From: Smittium culicis
Taxonomy: Eukaryota; Kickxellomycota; Harpellomycetes; Harpellales; Legeriomycetaceae
Length of the DNA: 19,152 nt
Assembly: GCA_001970855.1 (NCBI GenBank)
Contig: LSSN01003905.1
Coordinates: forward strand, 1-19,152
Direction of reading: 5' to 3'
This document shows, piece after piece, positions 10,304-19,072 of the stretch. The notes under the pieces were generated by a model, which ran no database searches, was not told the origin of the DNA, and was given only the letters and a program-made list of their open reading frames with translations. Made by a program: the position numbers and the translations under genes. Numbering within the stretch: the first letter of the stretch is position 1; each line of letters starts with the position of its first letter.

Positions 10304-10492
10304 CCCTTTCACGGATGATAGGCTATCTTTTATCTACAAAATATAGCCAACTACTTTCAGCTATTTTAATGTAATTTTGAGTCCTCAAGAAATATTGGCT
10401 TATTGTATTAAACCAGCAAATAATAGATTCCGTTATAAATTATAAACGAATCATAAATTTGGCTTTTTTAACGAGTGTTGGGCGGCAAAGGG
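10304..10492 (-). mobile_element. TTAA-type MITE-like element, copy C (inverted)
   Basis: This 189-base copy is copy A on the opposite strand. It is flanked by TTAA (10300-10303, shared with copy B) and CTAA (10493-10496). On the plus strand it begins CCCTTTCACGGATGATAGG and ends GAGTGTTGGGCGGCAAAGGG. Read on the minus strand, its CCCTTTGCCGCCCAACACTC end matches copy A. Together A and C form a large imperfect inverted repeat around copy B. Confidence 0.75.
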
Positions 10493-10496
10493 CTAA

Positions 10497-11340
10497 AGGA
10501 TATATTTTAGTTATTAGAGTAATTTAGCGGTGTAGTTATGGTTTGCAGATTTTAGGCGATTTAAAGTGTATTTCGAGATACCATGTGGTTTAAATTCACC
10601 AACTTTAACGGAATTTGGAATTACATCTGAGGAAAATTAGTCAGAAATTAATTTTTTTTCCAAGGTGGAATAGATTAAAGTATTTCGAAGCAATGACAAT
10701 TATCGATTATATTTTGGCGGGGAAAAGGGAGGGGGAGTGAGTGGTTGATTTTGCAAAAACTTGGCGAGTAATTGATTCCTAGAGCCAAGTTTATTAAGTA
10801 ATGAAAAAAATGCTAATATTAGAGAGGGGGGAGTAGATTGGTTGGCAAATGGGGTTATTGTAAAATGTTTTAGCGTTTAATTATTGCTCATAAGTAAAAA
10901 TATATTGAATTAATAATTAATGTTTTTTGGGATATTGGTATCTAGTAATAGATAGCGAATCAAAATTTAAGAGGAATAGAAAACGAGAAACAATTACAAG
11001 GTAAGCGAAGCCAAGGCGGAAGTAAGAAAGAAAGGAAACCACTAAACTGCCTTTAAATAATACTTGCAAACCTCTGCTATTTAGTAATACTATAAATGAG
11101 CTGTGACTGTGGCAGAAGTATAGGGTTGTAATTGTGGCTGCGGCAGCAGTGTAGTAGATTAGTTGGATTGAAGGGGGGTGGGGGAGGTGGCAGAGGCGAA
11201 ATATTTGGATGGAAAGTGTTTGGTAAACAAAACCAAGAGAAATCGGGTAAAATGTAGGTAAGCAGAGATTTTCAGCGGAGATGGTTGATATATTAGAGAT
11301 CGATGAAAAGTTAAAAGGCGGAAATTTCAAGGCCAAGGAG
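10497..11340. other. Purine-rich (plus strand) intergenic stretch
   Basis: From about 10640 to 11340 the plus strand is rich in A and G with several G runs (near 10725, 10825 and 11175), so the minus strand is C/T-rich. This is the signature seen on the sense strand upstream of the channel and flippase genes. A 139-codon open frame on the minus strand (11336-10917) contains no ATG and looks like a by-product of the pyrimidine bias. A perfect 9-bp inverted repeat, AAACTTGGC / GCCAAGTTT, lies at 10757-10765 and 10784-10792. No gene is supported. Confidence 0.5.
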
Positions 11341-12480
11341 CTTTTTTAGCAGAAATAAAAGCCCGCTATTTCGAGCTGTAAAACTGCCTTTTATTTAGCC
11401 GCCAATATAAGTCTAGGCTCATGGCTGACGGCAGAATAATTGGGCAAAATATGTCCGGGCAAAAATACGAAGCGGGAAATGAGTGGTATAACGAAGAGAT
11501 CAGCTAATACCCGAAATTGGCCCTAAACGGAAGCTTATTAGGGGGAATATGAAGTGGAGCGGTAATTGTGTTTTAAAAGCCACGAATAAACATACTTATA
11601 GGACTATATTTAGGATTTGGCAGCTTGCCCAAAAATTAGCCCTTAATAACAGGCCGCCAATAGGAGCAAAATGGGTCTAATATATTGCTAATAGTAGCAG
11701 GTGTGTGTCAAATAAAGAGCCAGCGAACATTGAAATTGAAGTTTAGTCAGCCCGATGTTTGCCAAAGCCAAGAAAAAAAAATATTAGGCTTAACACGAAC
11801 TAAAAACAGTACTGGAAATAGAACTTTGGCAGCTAATTCGAAGGCTAAAAAAAAAAAAAAACTAAAAAAAACTTTAATGACTAAAAACAAGCTAGCAAAT
11901 GTTTATGCTGCTGACTAAAGTTAATTGTGCTGATAATATAGCTCAGCAAGCCTCCAAAGTTCGAGTGGCCGATTTCATTGGATAGTTGCTCTTTTTGATT
12001 GAGATAAGGTTTGGATAAGACCGCCATTTATTGGCTGAGAGGTGCCTCGTATTCCCCGCCTCTATTGACAGCTGGATTCATCTCCTAGAAACCCCCCAGC
12101 ACTTCTGCTCTAAAATGCGCAACATCCCCTGCTTTTAGGTTGTTTTTTTTGTGTTTTTTACTGCAGTCAATCTTTTCAGAGTACCAGAGTCGCAGCTTAA
12201 ACTACTAGAGAAAAATATAGGCAGCTGAATAAAGGTACAGTAGATATCAATAAAAATAAAAATAAAGAATAAGGCGGCAGTTAACTGGAAAATTATTGTC
12301 ACTTATAAACTAAAATTATTAAAATTATCTAAAATCATGTCGAATAATACAAGACTCAATGGAATCGTGACAAATAAAATAAGCTTATCTACAAATCCAT
12401 TTTTCCATCTCAAGTGATTCAACTGACAATCATTATTTACGCTCATATATTCTTATATATAATCACTCTTCTTTAACTTT
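11341..12480. promoter_or_regulatory. GC-richer island upstream of the flippase gene
   Basis: A block visibly richer in G and C resembles the island at 2822-3420. It carries repeated CCAAT-type sites (GCCGCCAATA near 11400 and 11654), direct repeats GGGCAAAATA / GGGCAAAAATA (about 11442-11468), and TTAGCCCTT (11636-11644), the inverse of the MITE end motif. A TATATATAAT stretch (about 12452-12462) lies at the border with the following pyrimidine-rich leader. The open frame at 11685-11918 begins with TTG and is lysine-rich low complexity; I do not regard it as coding. I infer a regulatory region, possibly bidirectional. Confidence 0.4.
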
Positions 12481-13501
12481 ATTTCTTTTCTTTTTTTTTT
12501 TTCTTTACCGTTTCTACCTCTACTATTTAACTCTGTTTCTACCTCTACTACTTGCCTTACTGTTTGCCATTTCTTCTGCCTCTACTACTTGGCTCTTCTT
12601 CTACCTCTGCTGCTTATAATATCCACTATCTACTTTTACTTTGTTTTCTCTAAATAAACGCCTCCTTTCGTGTGCTGCTAATTTTCACCCCTCTAAATAA
12701 CAAAGAACAATCAAGCCCTACGAAATTATTTTCTCTCTCTCCCATTTTATCCCACGCCTTATATATAACAACTTATCTTTATTTTTTTCCTCTCTAAAAT
12801 TATTTTTTCCTCATTCTGCATTTATTTCTCCTCATTTTAAAAATACTTCCATCTTCTATCCACTTTATCTCCTCTTTATCCTCACTGCATACATAGAAGC
12901 AATATATTATCTCATAACTTTATTTCTTGCTCTCCTTTCTCTTTTTCTTTTCTTAACTCCCTCATTTCCTTTTTACTCTCGTATATTAGTTTTATTGATC
13001 TATTAATTCCTCTATCCTCTAATACTATCTACCATTAGTATTTTTACACATAACAGCAAGAGCATATATCATCAAAAGTATTTTCAAACTACCGAGCCCT
13101 AGCAACTCAAACTTCCTCGAAAGTACATTTCTATTGTCCATCTCAACATCAATCTCACAACCCCCAAATTATTTTTATTTTTAAAAATAGTATCGCAAAA
13201 AACTACTTTAATAACTATTGCTTGCTCAGAATAGATTTATTTGTCAAAAATATAGATTTCAAGCTCAAAAATACCTATAAATATTCACCGTCTTTTATTG
13301 CAATTCCTTAAATCCATCCCTTCCCCTTCTTTTAAGTTTTTGGTCCATTTCTACCCCGCCCAAACACTCAAAAAATTAAAATTAAAATTAAATCCAAACT
13401 TGTTGCCATATAGTATATATGGCTTTACGCTAACTTATAGACTCTCCTCCCTCGTTTTATCATCAAAATACTACAAATATTATAACCCCTTTACTTAAAT
13501 A
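12481..13501 (+). promoter_or_regulatory. Pyrimidine-rich leader or promoter of the flippase gene
   Basis: About one kilobase of C/T-rich plus-strand DNA precedes the flippase ATG, with T-rich and CTCT runs throughout. Possible TATA-like motifs are CTTATATATAAC (about 12760) and AGTATATATGG (about 13412). A short AAATT-type iteration lies at 13372-13393. The bases before the ATG (AAATAATG) are A-rich, as is favourable in fungi. No upstream coding exon is apparent. Confidence 0.45.
12511..12616 (+). repeat. Degenerate CT-rich direct repeats
   Basis: TTTCTACCTCTACTA occurs at 12511 and 12536. Variants CTGCCTCTACTACTTG and TTCTACCTCTGCTGCTT follow to about 12616, giving four units of roughly 25-33 bases. 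They sit at the start of the flippase leader and add to its pyrimidine bias. Confidence 0.65.
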
Positions 13502-16500
13502 ATGCCTGCTAGTTCTGATTCTGGCTCCCTCCTGAGCCGTACAAAAAATTTCCTTTTTAAATCTAATAAAAATGTAAATAAAAGAGAATCCATCCCTGGA
13601 AGGAAAGTATATCTCAACTACTGTGTGCCCCCCGAAGAACAAGATTCTCACAACGATTTCTACACTTCAAACCATATCTCCACTTCTCAATATACACTCC
13701 TCTCCTTCGTCCCCCTAAATGTTTACCGCCAGTTTAACCGTGCTGCTAACTTATATTTCCTCTTAATGACAGTAATTCAAGTCATCCCTTATTTCGCTAT
13801 AGGTTCCCCTATTCTAGCTATACTTCCTCTAATGGCCGTACTCGTAATAACAGGATTCAAAGATGGCTTGGAAGATTGGAGAAGACACGTTAACGACAAA
13901 CAAATTAATGAACGCCCTGCTAACATCCTCCGCAACTGGGAAAATGTAAACATGCTATACCACAGAAATAAATCATTAAATAAACGTCCCATCCTCTCTA
14001 GAATTTTCCCCTCAAAAATTAAAAATAACCCAGTCCCCAAACAATGGCTCTCCCTAGAAGCTAACTCTGTCAGTGCTGGAACTCCCAGGTTTGAAAAATT
14101 GTCTTGGAGCAACGTAAGAATTGGCGATATAATCTTGCTAAACAATAACGATCCCGTCCCTGCTGACGTCCTTATTTTATCCACCTCCAACCCAGACGGC
14201 TCTTGCTTCGCTGACAGTAAAGACCTCGATGGCGAAACTAATTTAAAACCTAAAAACTCTCTAGAACCCACCATCCCTTGTGATGATATTAACTCCCTAA
14301 TGAAATTCAGATTTTGCGTCCAATCTGACTCACCCTCTGAAAATATGTTTATCTTCAACTCAAATGTCACCATCCTAAACAACGATAAAGTCTCTGACCA
14401 CCCAACATCAATTAAAAATATGCTTCTAAGAGGCATGGTCCTCAAAAATACTGACTGGGCTATGGGAATCGTTGTTTACACAGGTAAACAAACTAAAGTC
14501 ATCCTCAACTCTGGTCCGCCTCCTTTCAAAAGAAGCAGGCTTGAAAGAATGATGAATCGTCAAGTTATTGCTAACTTTGGCCTCCTCGCTTTTATCTGTA
14601 TCTTCTTCAGCATTTTTGGTGGTATCCTCTACAACCTATACGATCAACCCCGTGCAGACTTACTCTTCGTCGATGGCTCCACTAATTCCGTTATTTACTC
14701 AATCAGACTATTTGCATCTACTCTTGTTCTCCTCCAAAACGTTATCCCAATCTCCCTTTATGTAAGTATCGAGTTTGTTAAATTAATGCACGCTTATTTC
14801 ATCTTCAACGATGCTGAAATGTACTATGAAGCAAAAGGTCTAAGATGTATTCCCAGAAACTGGAGCATTTCAGATGATATGGGCCAAGTCGCATATATAT
14901 TCAGCGATAAAACTGGAACCTTAACTAGAAATATCATGGACTTTAGAATGTGCTCAATATCTGGCCTCGTTTACGGAAAACAGCTACCAGGTGACGAACT
15001 CGACGTCATCAAAGGTAAAATAGCTCAAGAAAAAGTAGACACCAGAAATAGCGATTCTAACTTAAATTCTGAGAATGTCCTATCTACTGCTCTCTCTGCC
15101 CAAAATAACTATGATAACTCCTCTCCAAGAGGATCCATTTCTGAAGAATCTACAACAGAAGATTTAGACTCAAGAAAGCGCTCCGCAGTTAAAGAATATC
15201 TCGATGCCATGAAAAAAGCCTTCACTCCAAAATACGTAGACTTAGGCGACCAAGATACTGGTGACACTGGTGCTTACACCTTTGTTGATCCTACCCTATT
15301 TAAACACATGAAACCATCACACGCCTCAAATCTCAAATCTGACGAATACCCACCTTGGACTTGTCCCGAGAAACAACAAGAGCAAATCGAACTCTTCATG
15401 ACCCAGCTTGCTGTTTGTCACACCGTCGTTATTGAGAAGAAGCCAGAAGAACCTGAAAGCTTGCATCAATCCTCGTCCAACAGCCCAAGTCATATCAAAA
15501 AAAGCAACATGTCATTCTTCGCGCCCTCTATCAAGTCCAAACTCAGTTTTAAAACCAGATCTAAACAAAGCGCTGACCCATTAGCTAAAAGTAGTACTCC
15601 CGACTCCACTCAGTCCTCAAAAGGCTCAACTAGACTTGGCTCGGAACCTCCTGTTGATATTCCCCAATACTCTGCCGAATCTCCAGATGAAAGCTCACTT
15701 GTCACTGCCGCTAGAAATTTCGGATTCTCTTTCCTAGGCCGGACTAAAGATATTGTCCATCTGGATATCCTCGGAAATAAAGTCAACTATCAAGTGCTTG
15801 AAACCATCGAATTCGACTCAACGAGAAAGCGCATGTCCGTCATTGTTCGTCGTCCTCACCCTTTCAATGATATAGTAATTTTCACAAAAGGTGCTGACTC
15901 TATAATCATCGGTTTACTAAGGCAAACAAGCCCAAATGAAACTGAAGAAAATTTGAAACGTGAAGTCACTTTTAAACAGATTGACGAATTTGCTAATGCA
16001 GGCTTGCGTACTCTTGTTTTGGGATACCGCGTCTTGTCTGAATCAGAATATGCAAACTGGTCTACTAAATACAAAGCTGCTATTAGCGCCCTCGATGAAA
16101 ATAGGCAGGAACTTATTGACTCAGTTTGCTCGGAAATTGAATGCGAATTGGAACTTGTTGGAAGTACTGGTATTGAAGATAAATTGCAAGAGCGCGTTCC
16201 TGAATGCATTGCCTCGCTTAGATCAGCTGGTATTAAAGTTTGGGTTCTTACTGGTGACAAAATGGAGACTGCCATCAATATTGGCTTTGCCTCAAATTTA
16301 CTTACTAAGGATATGGAGCTTTGGACCCTTGATGGGAAAAAATCAAGCAAAGAAATTCTTGACCAATTTTGGCTTATTTCTAGAATGGTCCGCGAATCTG
16401 CAACTGGCGACCTTCTTTTTACTCTAAATAGCTCAAACAATAAATTACAACATCCCCAGAACAGCCTTAGCTCAAAAAACCTTAAAGGCGACGCCTATAA

Positions 16501-17938
16501 TGGATGTGGCGACTACTCAAAACCGATACAAAGAACTAATTTGAACCGCATCAATCTTCAAAAGTATGAAGAGTCCTTATTAAGTAGGATTTCATACCGC
16601 ATAAAGCGCGCCAAGAAGCATGTGATGCAGCTAAGAATCATTAATAGAAGCCAGAGTAATAGGCAACTAAATGACCAAGAAATTGTCCGCGAATCGATAT
16701 TTTTATTGCAAAATGATGCTAGTCAACCTGCACCGCCTTTTGCGGCTAAATATGCTACAGCTGCTGGCCGAAGACTCTCTAAAGTCTTTGAAAACAAGAA
16801 CAGCGCTAGTTTGGCTAAAACAGGACAGCTTTTCAATGCTCTAATAGTTGATGGAGTTGCTCTAAGCACTCTGTTAAGCGATCCTGAAGCATCGCAAGAG
16901 ATGTGCGATTTGGCACCGATCTTCAAATCTGTCATTTGTTGCCGTGCATCACCGCTCCAAAAATCACAAGTTGTGGACTTGATTAAAAATGGACAAAATG
17001 CTATTACATTAGCTATTGGAGATGGTGCGAATGATGTCAGTATGATCCAAGCTGCAGACATTGGGATTGCGATTTCGGGAGAGGAAGGCTTACAAGCTGC
17101 AAATGCATCAGACTATACTATTGGCCGGTTCCATTATTTGCAAAACTTGCTGCTTGTTCACGGACTGTTTAATTATTTGAGAATCAGCGAGTGTATACTT
17201 TCTTTCTTTTACAAAAATGCTAGTTGGGCATTGGCGCCCGTCTGGTTTGCTTTCTACTGCAGATTTTCAGGAAACATGTTTTACGAATATATGTATATTC
17301 AATTGTACAATTTAGTTTTTACAATATTTCCTATTTTAGTTCTTGGCTGTATCGATAGGCCATTCAACTACAAAACTGCGATGTTGTACACTGCGACGTA
17401 TAAGGCAGGTATCAAAAACAGCTATTTCAGCAACACTAGATTCCTGATGTATATGCTTGATGGTGTTTACCAGAGCGCAGTTTGCTTTTTCATCTTTTAT
17501 GCATTTGTAGCGCCTAATGCAGCGGTACAAAGCTCGAATGGAAAGGTGTGGTCAATTTACGACATGAGTAGCGGTATTGTTGGAGCTATAGTAGCGTGCG
17601 CGAGTTTAACGGTTGGAATCAATTCGTGGTCGTGGACGTGGATAATGTGGGCTAGTGTAGCCTTCTCGATTCTTTCGTTCTTTGCATTCAACTTTATTAT
17701 TACGTTTGTTCCTGGAGCGAATTTGTATCAATCGTTCCAGACGCAGTTTGGAACAGCGACGTTTTGGTGCGGGATGCTTCTTTCTATTGTTGTTGCGTTG
17801 GGACCTAGGTTCGTGTACAAGTACTACCAGCGAAACATTAGGCCGACAGATATTGATGTTGTTAGAGAAATCAAAATTTTACATTTACCATGGTATGGAC
17901 AAGTCTACCAGCCATCAAAAACAGCTGAAAACTCATAA
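13502..17938 (+). CDS. P4-type ATPase (phospholipid flippase), DNF1/DNF2 type
   Basis: Seen: an intronless frame of 1478 residues with every P-type ATPase hallmark. These are FNRAANLYF (78-86) before TM1, the actuator DGET (243-246), PISL in TM4 (416-419), the phosphorylation motif DKTGTLT (Asp469), KGAD in the nucleotide-binding domain (796-799), TGDK (917-920) and GDGAND (1173-1178). Two membrane segments lie at about 83-120, two at 353-425 and six at 1225-1445. PISL in TM4, in place of acidic ion-binding residues, marks the P4 class. The C-terminal IRPTDIDVVREI and the IEDKLQERVP region resemble yeast Dnf1/Dnf2 more than Drs2 or Neo1. Ser/Lys-rich insertions lie at about 505-570, 655-735 and 950-1090. 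Known: these enzymes move phosphatidylcholine and phosphatidylethanolamine to the cytosolic leaflet with a Cdc50/Lem3 subunit, at the plasma membrane and trans-Golgi/endosomes. Anything odd: base composition of the sense strand shifts from C-rich to G-rich along the gene. Confidence 0.93.
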   Translation: MPASSDSGSLLSRTKNFLFKSNKNVNKRESIPGRKVYLNYCVPPEEQDSHNDFYTSNHISTSQYTLLSFVPLNVYRQFNRAANLYFLLMTVIQVIPYFAIGSPILAILPLMAVLVITGFKDGLEDWRRHVNDKQINERPANILRNWENVNMLYHRNKSLNKRPILSRIFPSKIKNNPVPKQWLSLEANSVSAGTPRFEKLSWSNVRIGDIILLNNNDPVPADVLILSTSNPDGSCFADSKDLDGETNLKPKNSLEPTIPCDDINSLMKFRFCVQSDSPSENMFIFNSNVTILNNDKVSDHPTSIKNMLLRGMVLKNTDWAMGIVVYTGKQTKVILNSGPPPFKRSRLERMMNRQVIANFGLLAFICIFFSIFGGILYNLYDQPRADLLFVDGSTNSVIYSIRLFASTLVLLQNVIPISLYVSIEFVKLMHAYFIFNDAEMYYEAKGLRCIPRNWSISDDMGQVAYIFSDKTGTLTRNIMDFRMCSISGLVYGKQLPGDELDVIKGKIAQEKVDTRNSDSNLNSENVLSTALSAQNNYDNSSPRGSISEESTTEDLDSRKRSAVKEYLDAMKKAFTPKYVDLGDQDTGDTGAYTFVDPTLFKHMKPSHASNLKSDEYPPWTCPEKQQEQIELFMTQLAVCHTVVIEKKPEEPESLHQSSSNSPSHIKKSNMSFFAPSIKSKLSFKTRSKQSADPLAKSSTPDSTQSSKGSTRLGSEPPVDIPQYSAESPDESSLVTAARNFGFSFLGRTKDIVHLDILGNKVNYQVLETIEFDSTRKRMSVIVRRPHPFNDIVIFTKGADSIIIGLLRQTSPNETEENLKREVTFKQIDEFANAGLRTLVLGYRVLSESEYANWSTKYKAAISALDENRQELIDSVCSEIECELELVGSTGIEDKLQERVPECIASLRSAGIKVWVLTGDKMETAINIGFASNLLTKDMELWTLDGKKSSKEILDQFWLISRMVRESATGDLLFTLNSSNNKLQHPQNSLSSKNLKGDAYNGCGDYSKPIQRTNLNRINLQKYEESLLSRISYRIKRAKKHVMQLRIINRSQSNRQLNDQEIVRESIFLLQNDASQPAPPFAAKYATAAGRRLSKVFENKNSASLAKTGQLFNALIVDGVALSTLLSDPEASQEMCDLAPIFKSVICCRASPLQKSQVVDLIKNGQNAITLAIGDGANDVSMIQAADIGIAISGEEGLQAANASDYTIGRFHYLQNLLLVHGLFNYLRISECILSFFYKNASWALAPVWFAFYCRFSGNMFYEYMYIQLYNLVFTIFPILVLGCIDRPFNYKTAMLYTATYKAGIKNSYFSNTRFLMYMLDGVYQSAVCFFIFYAFVAPNAAVQSSNGKVWSIYDMSSGIVGAIVACASLTVGINSWSWTWIMWASVAFSILSFFAFNFIITFVPGANLYQSFQTQFGTATFWCGMLLSIVVALGPRFVYKYYQRNIRPTDIDVVREIKILHLPWYGQVYQPSKTAENS

Positions 17939-18040
17939 ATTTTTTCATCTTCAATTACAACTATTATCAGTCATTTATATATCCTCTTTTTTTTTTCCTT
18001 TAAAGCTAACTAATAATGCTAATTTCATTTTTGTAAAAAA

Positions 18041-18050
18041 AATAAATAAA
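18041..18050 (+). terminator. Poly(A) signal of the flippase gene
   Basis: AATAAATAAA lies about 100 bases after the flippase stop codon and is followed by an A-rich stretch. This is the usual eukaryotic cleavage/polyadenylation context. Confidence 0.5.
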
Positions 18051-18148
18051 TTAAAAAAAATTATAATTTGACCTGTACATAATTTTATAATATATTTTGA
18101 TGTGAAAAATTTTTAAAGGCGAATTGAACGAACTCCAAATCTACCATT

Positions 18149-18164
18149 TTTTGTAATTACAAAA
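18149..18164. other. Perfect 16-bp palindrome between convergent genes
   Basis: TTTTGTAATTACAAAA lies in the 274-base gap between the flippase stop (17938) and the TAF9 stop (18213). Its symmetry means both converging transcripts meet the same sequence. A shared 3'-end element is possible; chance in AT-rich DNA is also possible. Confidence 0.4.
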
Positions 18165-18212
18165 GAAAAAATATATAAAGTTGATGGATAATGGGTGATG
18201 CTGGGCTCTTAT

Positions 18213-18987
18213 TCATTTTGCGGACGATGCGGCAGGGCCAGAACTAGGAGGAATTTCTATTTAATTCAGGGATAAACCAGAAAGAAAGAATGGAAGAAAA
18301 AAAAACGAAAAGTTATGGTATAAGCCGTTCATGAATAGATTTGAATAAGGAAGAAAGAAAGAAAACCTTCGGGAACGATTTGGAAGTTGATTCCGACGAG
18401 CGAGTGCTTTTCAGGAGGTAGCCTGACACCATAGCGCTCAGGAATCAGAGGTAGGGGAACTTTATTGCATGTTTCAGCAAGCTCCATGAAAAACTAGTAA
18501 AAAAGAAAAAAAATCAAAATCAAAAAATGATTTTTTTTAGTATTAATTAGTTTAGGCTATATTTTATAATCAACCAAGAATGGGGAGGGATGTTACTTCT
18601 CTTTCGGGCGGGTTGGTGAACGAGTAGTTGACGCGGCCTTGAATTGCGAGCCTGACATCGTCCAGGTCGAGCTCCTTCTTGTCGGCATGTTCGCTGTACA
18701 CAAGCGCGTCCTGCAGGACCTCGGTCGTATACTCTAATTTATTTATTTGTTCATTATGCAAGTTGAATCGATTGGAGAATTATGCAAAAAAAAAACGGTA
18801 TATCTAGCGAAACGAAAAAAAAAATTAAAATTGGCAAAAAGTCGGTACTGTTGGAGAACTCGAGGAGCTGGTTGATGACGTTCGGCTCGCAATCCTCAAC
18901 GCCCTGCGATTGGAGGAGCAAGGTCATCAGTTTGATTTCCTTCGGAATCATGTTTTCTTCGCTCGTATCGCCATCGATCGGATCCAT
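18213..18987 (-). CDS. TAF9: TFIID/SAGA subunit TAF9
   Basis: Seen: proposed exons 18987-18849, 18733-18597, 18493-18367 and 18256-18213 give 148 residues. Introns are 115 nt (GTACCG...TTAG), 103 nt (GTAACA...CTAG, with TACTAA) and 110 nt (GTTTTC...ATAG). The histone fold spans about 14-80, with [14 protein letters not shown], then [17 protein letters not shown] and [10 protein letters not shown] (69-78). [15 protein letters not shown] and [16 protein letters not shown] follow, the conserved TAF9 region. Known: TAF9 pairs with TAF6 in TFIID and SAGA and acts in Pol II promoter recognition and coactivation. Joining exons 1 and 2 restores the fold; a nearer acceptor (GCTAG at about 18794) would break it. 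The third intron is the uncertain part because its donor is weak. Without it the protein ends [11 protein letters not shown] at a TGA (18331-18329); with it the tail is [14 protein letters not shown], in a GC-richer exon like the others. Exons are clearly GC-richer than introns. Confidence 0.88.
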
Positions 18988-19053
18988 GGTTAGATTATTG
19001 TGGTGGGTCGAAGTATTGTCTTGTGGCGAAATAGAACCTTAATTTTGGGTTGC

Positions 19054-19072
19054 AAAAAAAAAAAAAAAAAAA
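19054..19072 (-). promoter_or_regulatory. Poly(dT) tract in the TAF9 leader
   Basis: Nineteen consecutive A on the plus strand, so T19 on the TAF9 sense strand, lie between the TATA box and the ATG. Such poly(dA:dT) tracts disfavour nucleosomes in fungal promoters. Confidence 0.45.

Noticed and set aside
10917..11336. 139-codon open frame on the minus strand
   Set aside because: It begins with TTG, has no internal ATG, shows no domain, and lies in a pyrimidine-biased strand where stops are rare.
11685..11918. 77-codon Lys-rich frame in the flippase upstream island
   Set aside because: TTG start; the lysines come from an A run; no conserved motif.
13298..13498. Open frame directly before the flippase
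   Set aside because: TTG start and a stop three bases before the flippase ATG; the flippase N-terminus is already complete.
18786..18848. Alternative TAF9 exon 1 acceptor at GCTAG near 18794
   Set aside because: Using it would interrupt the histone fold; the acceptor at 18734 restores [10 protein letters not shown] exactly.
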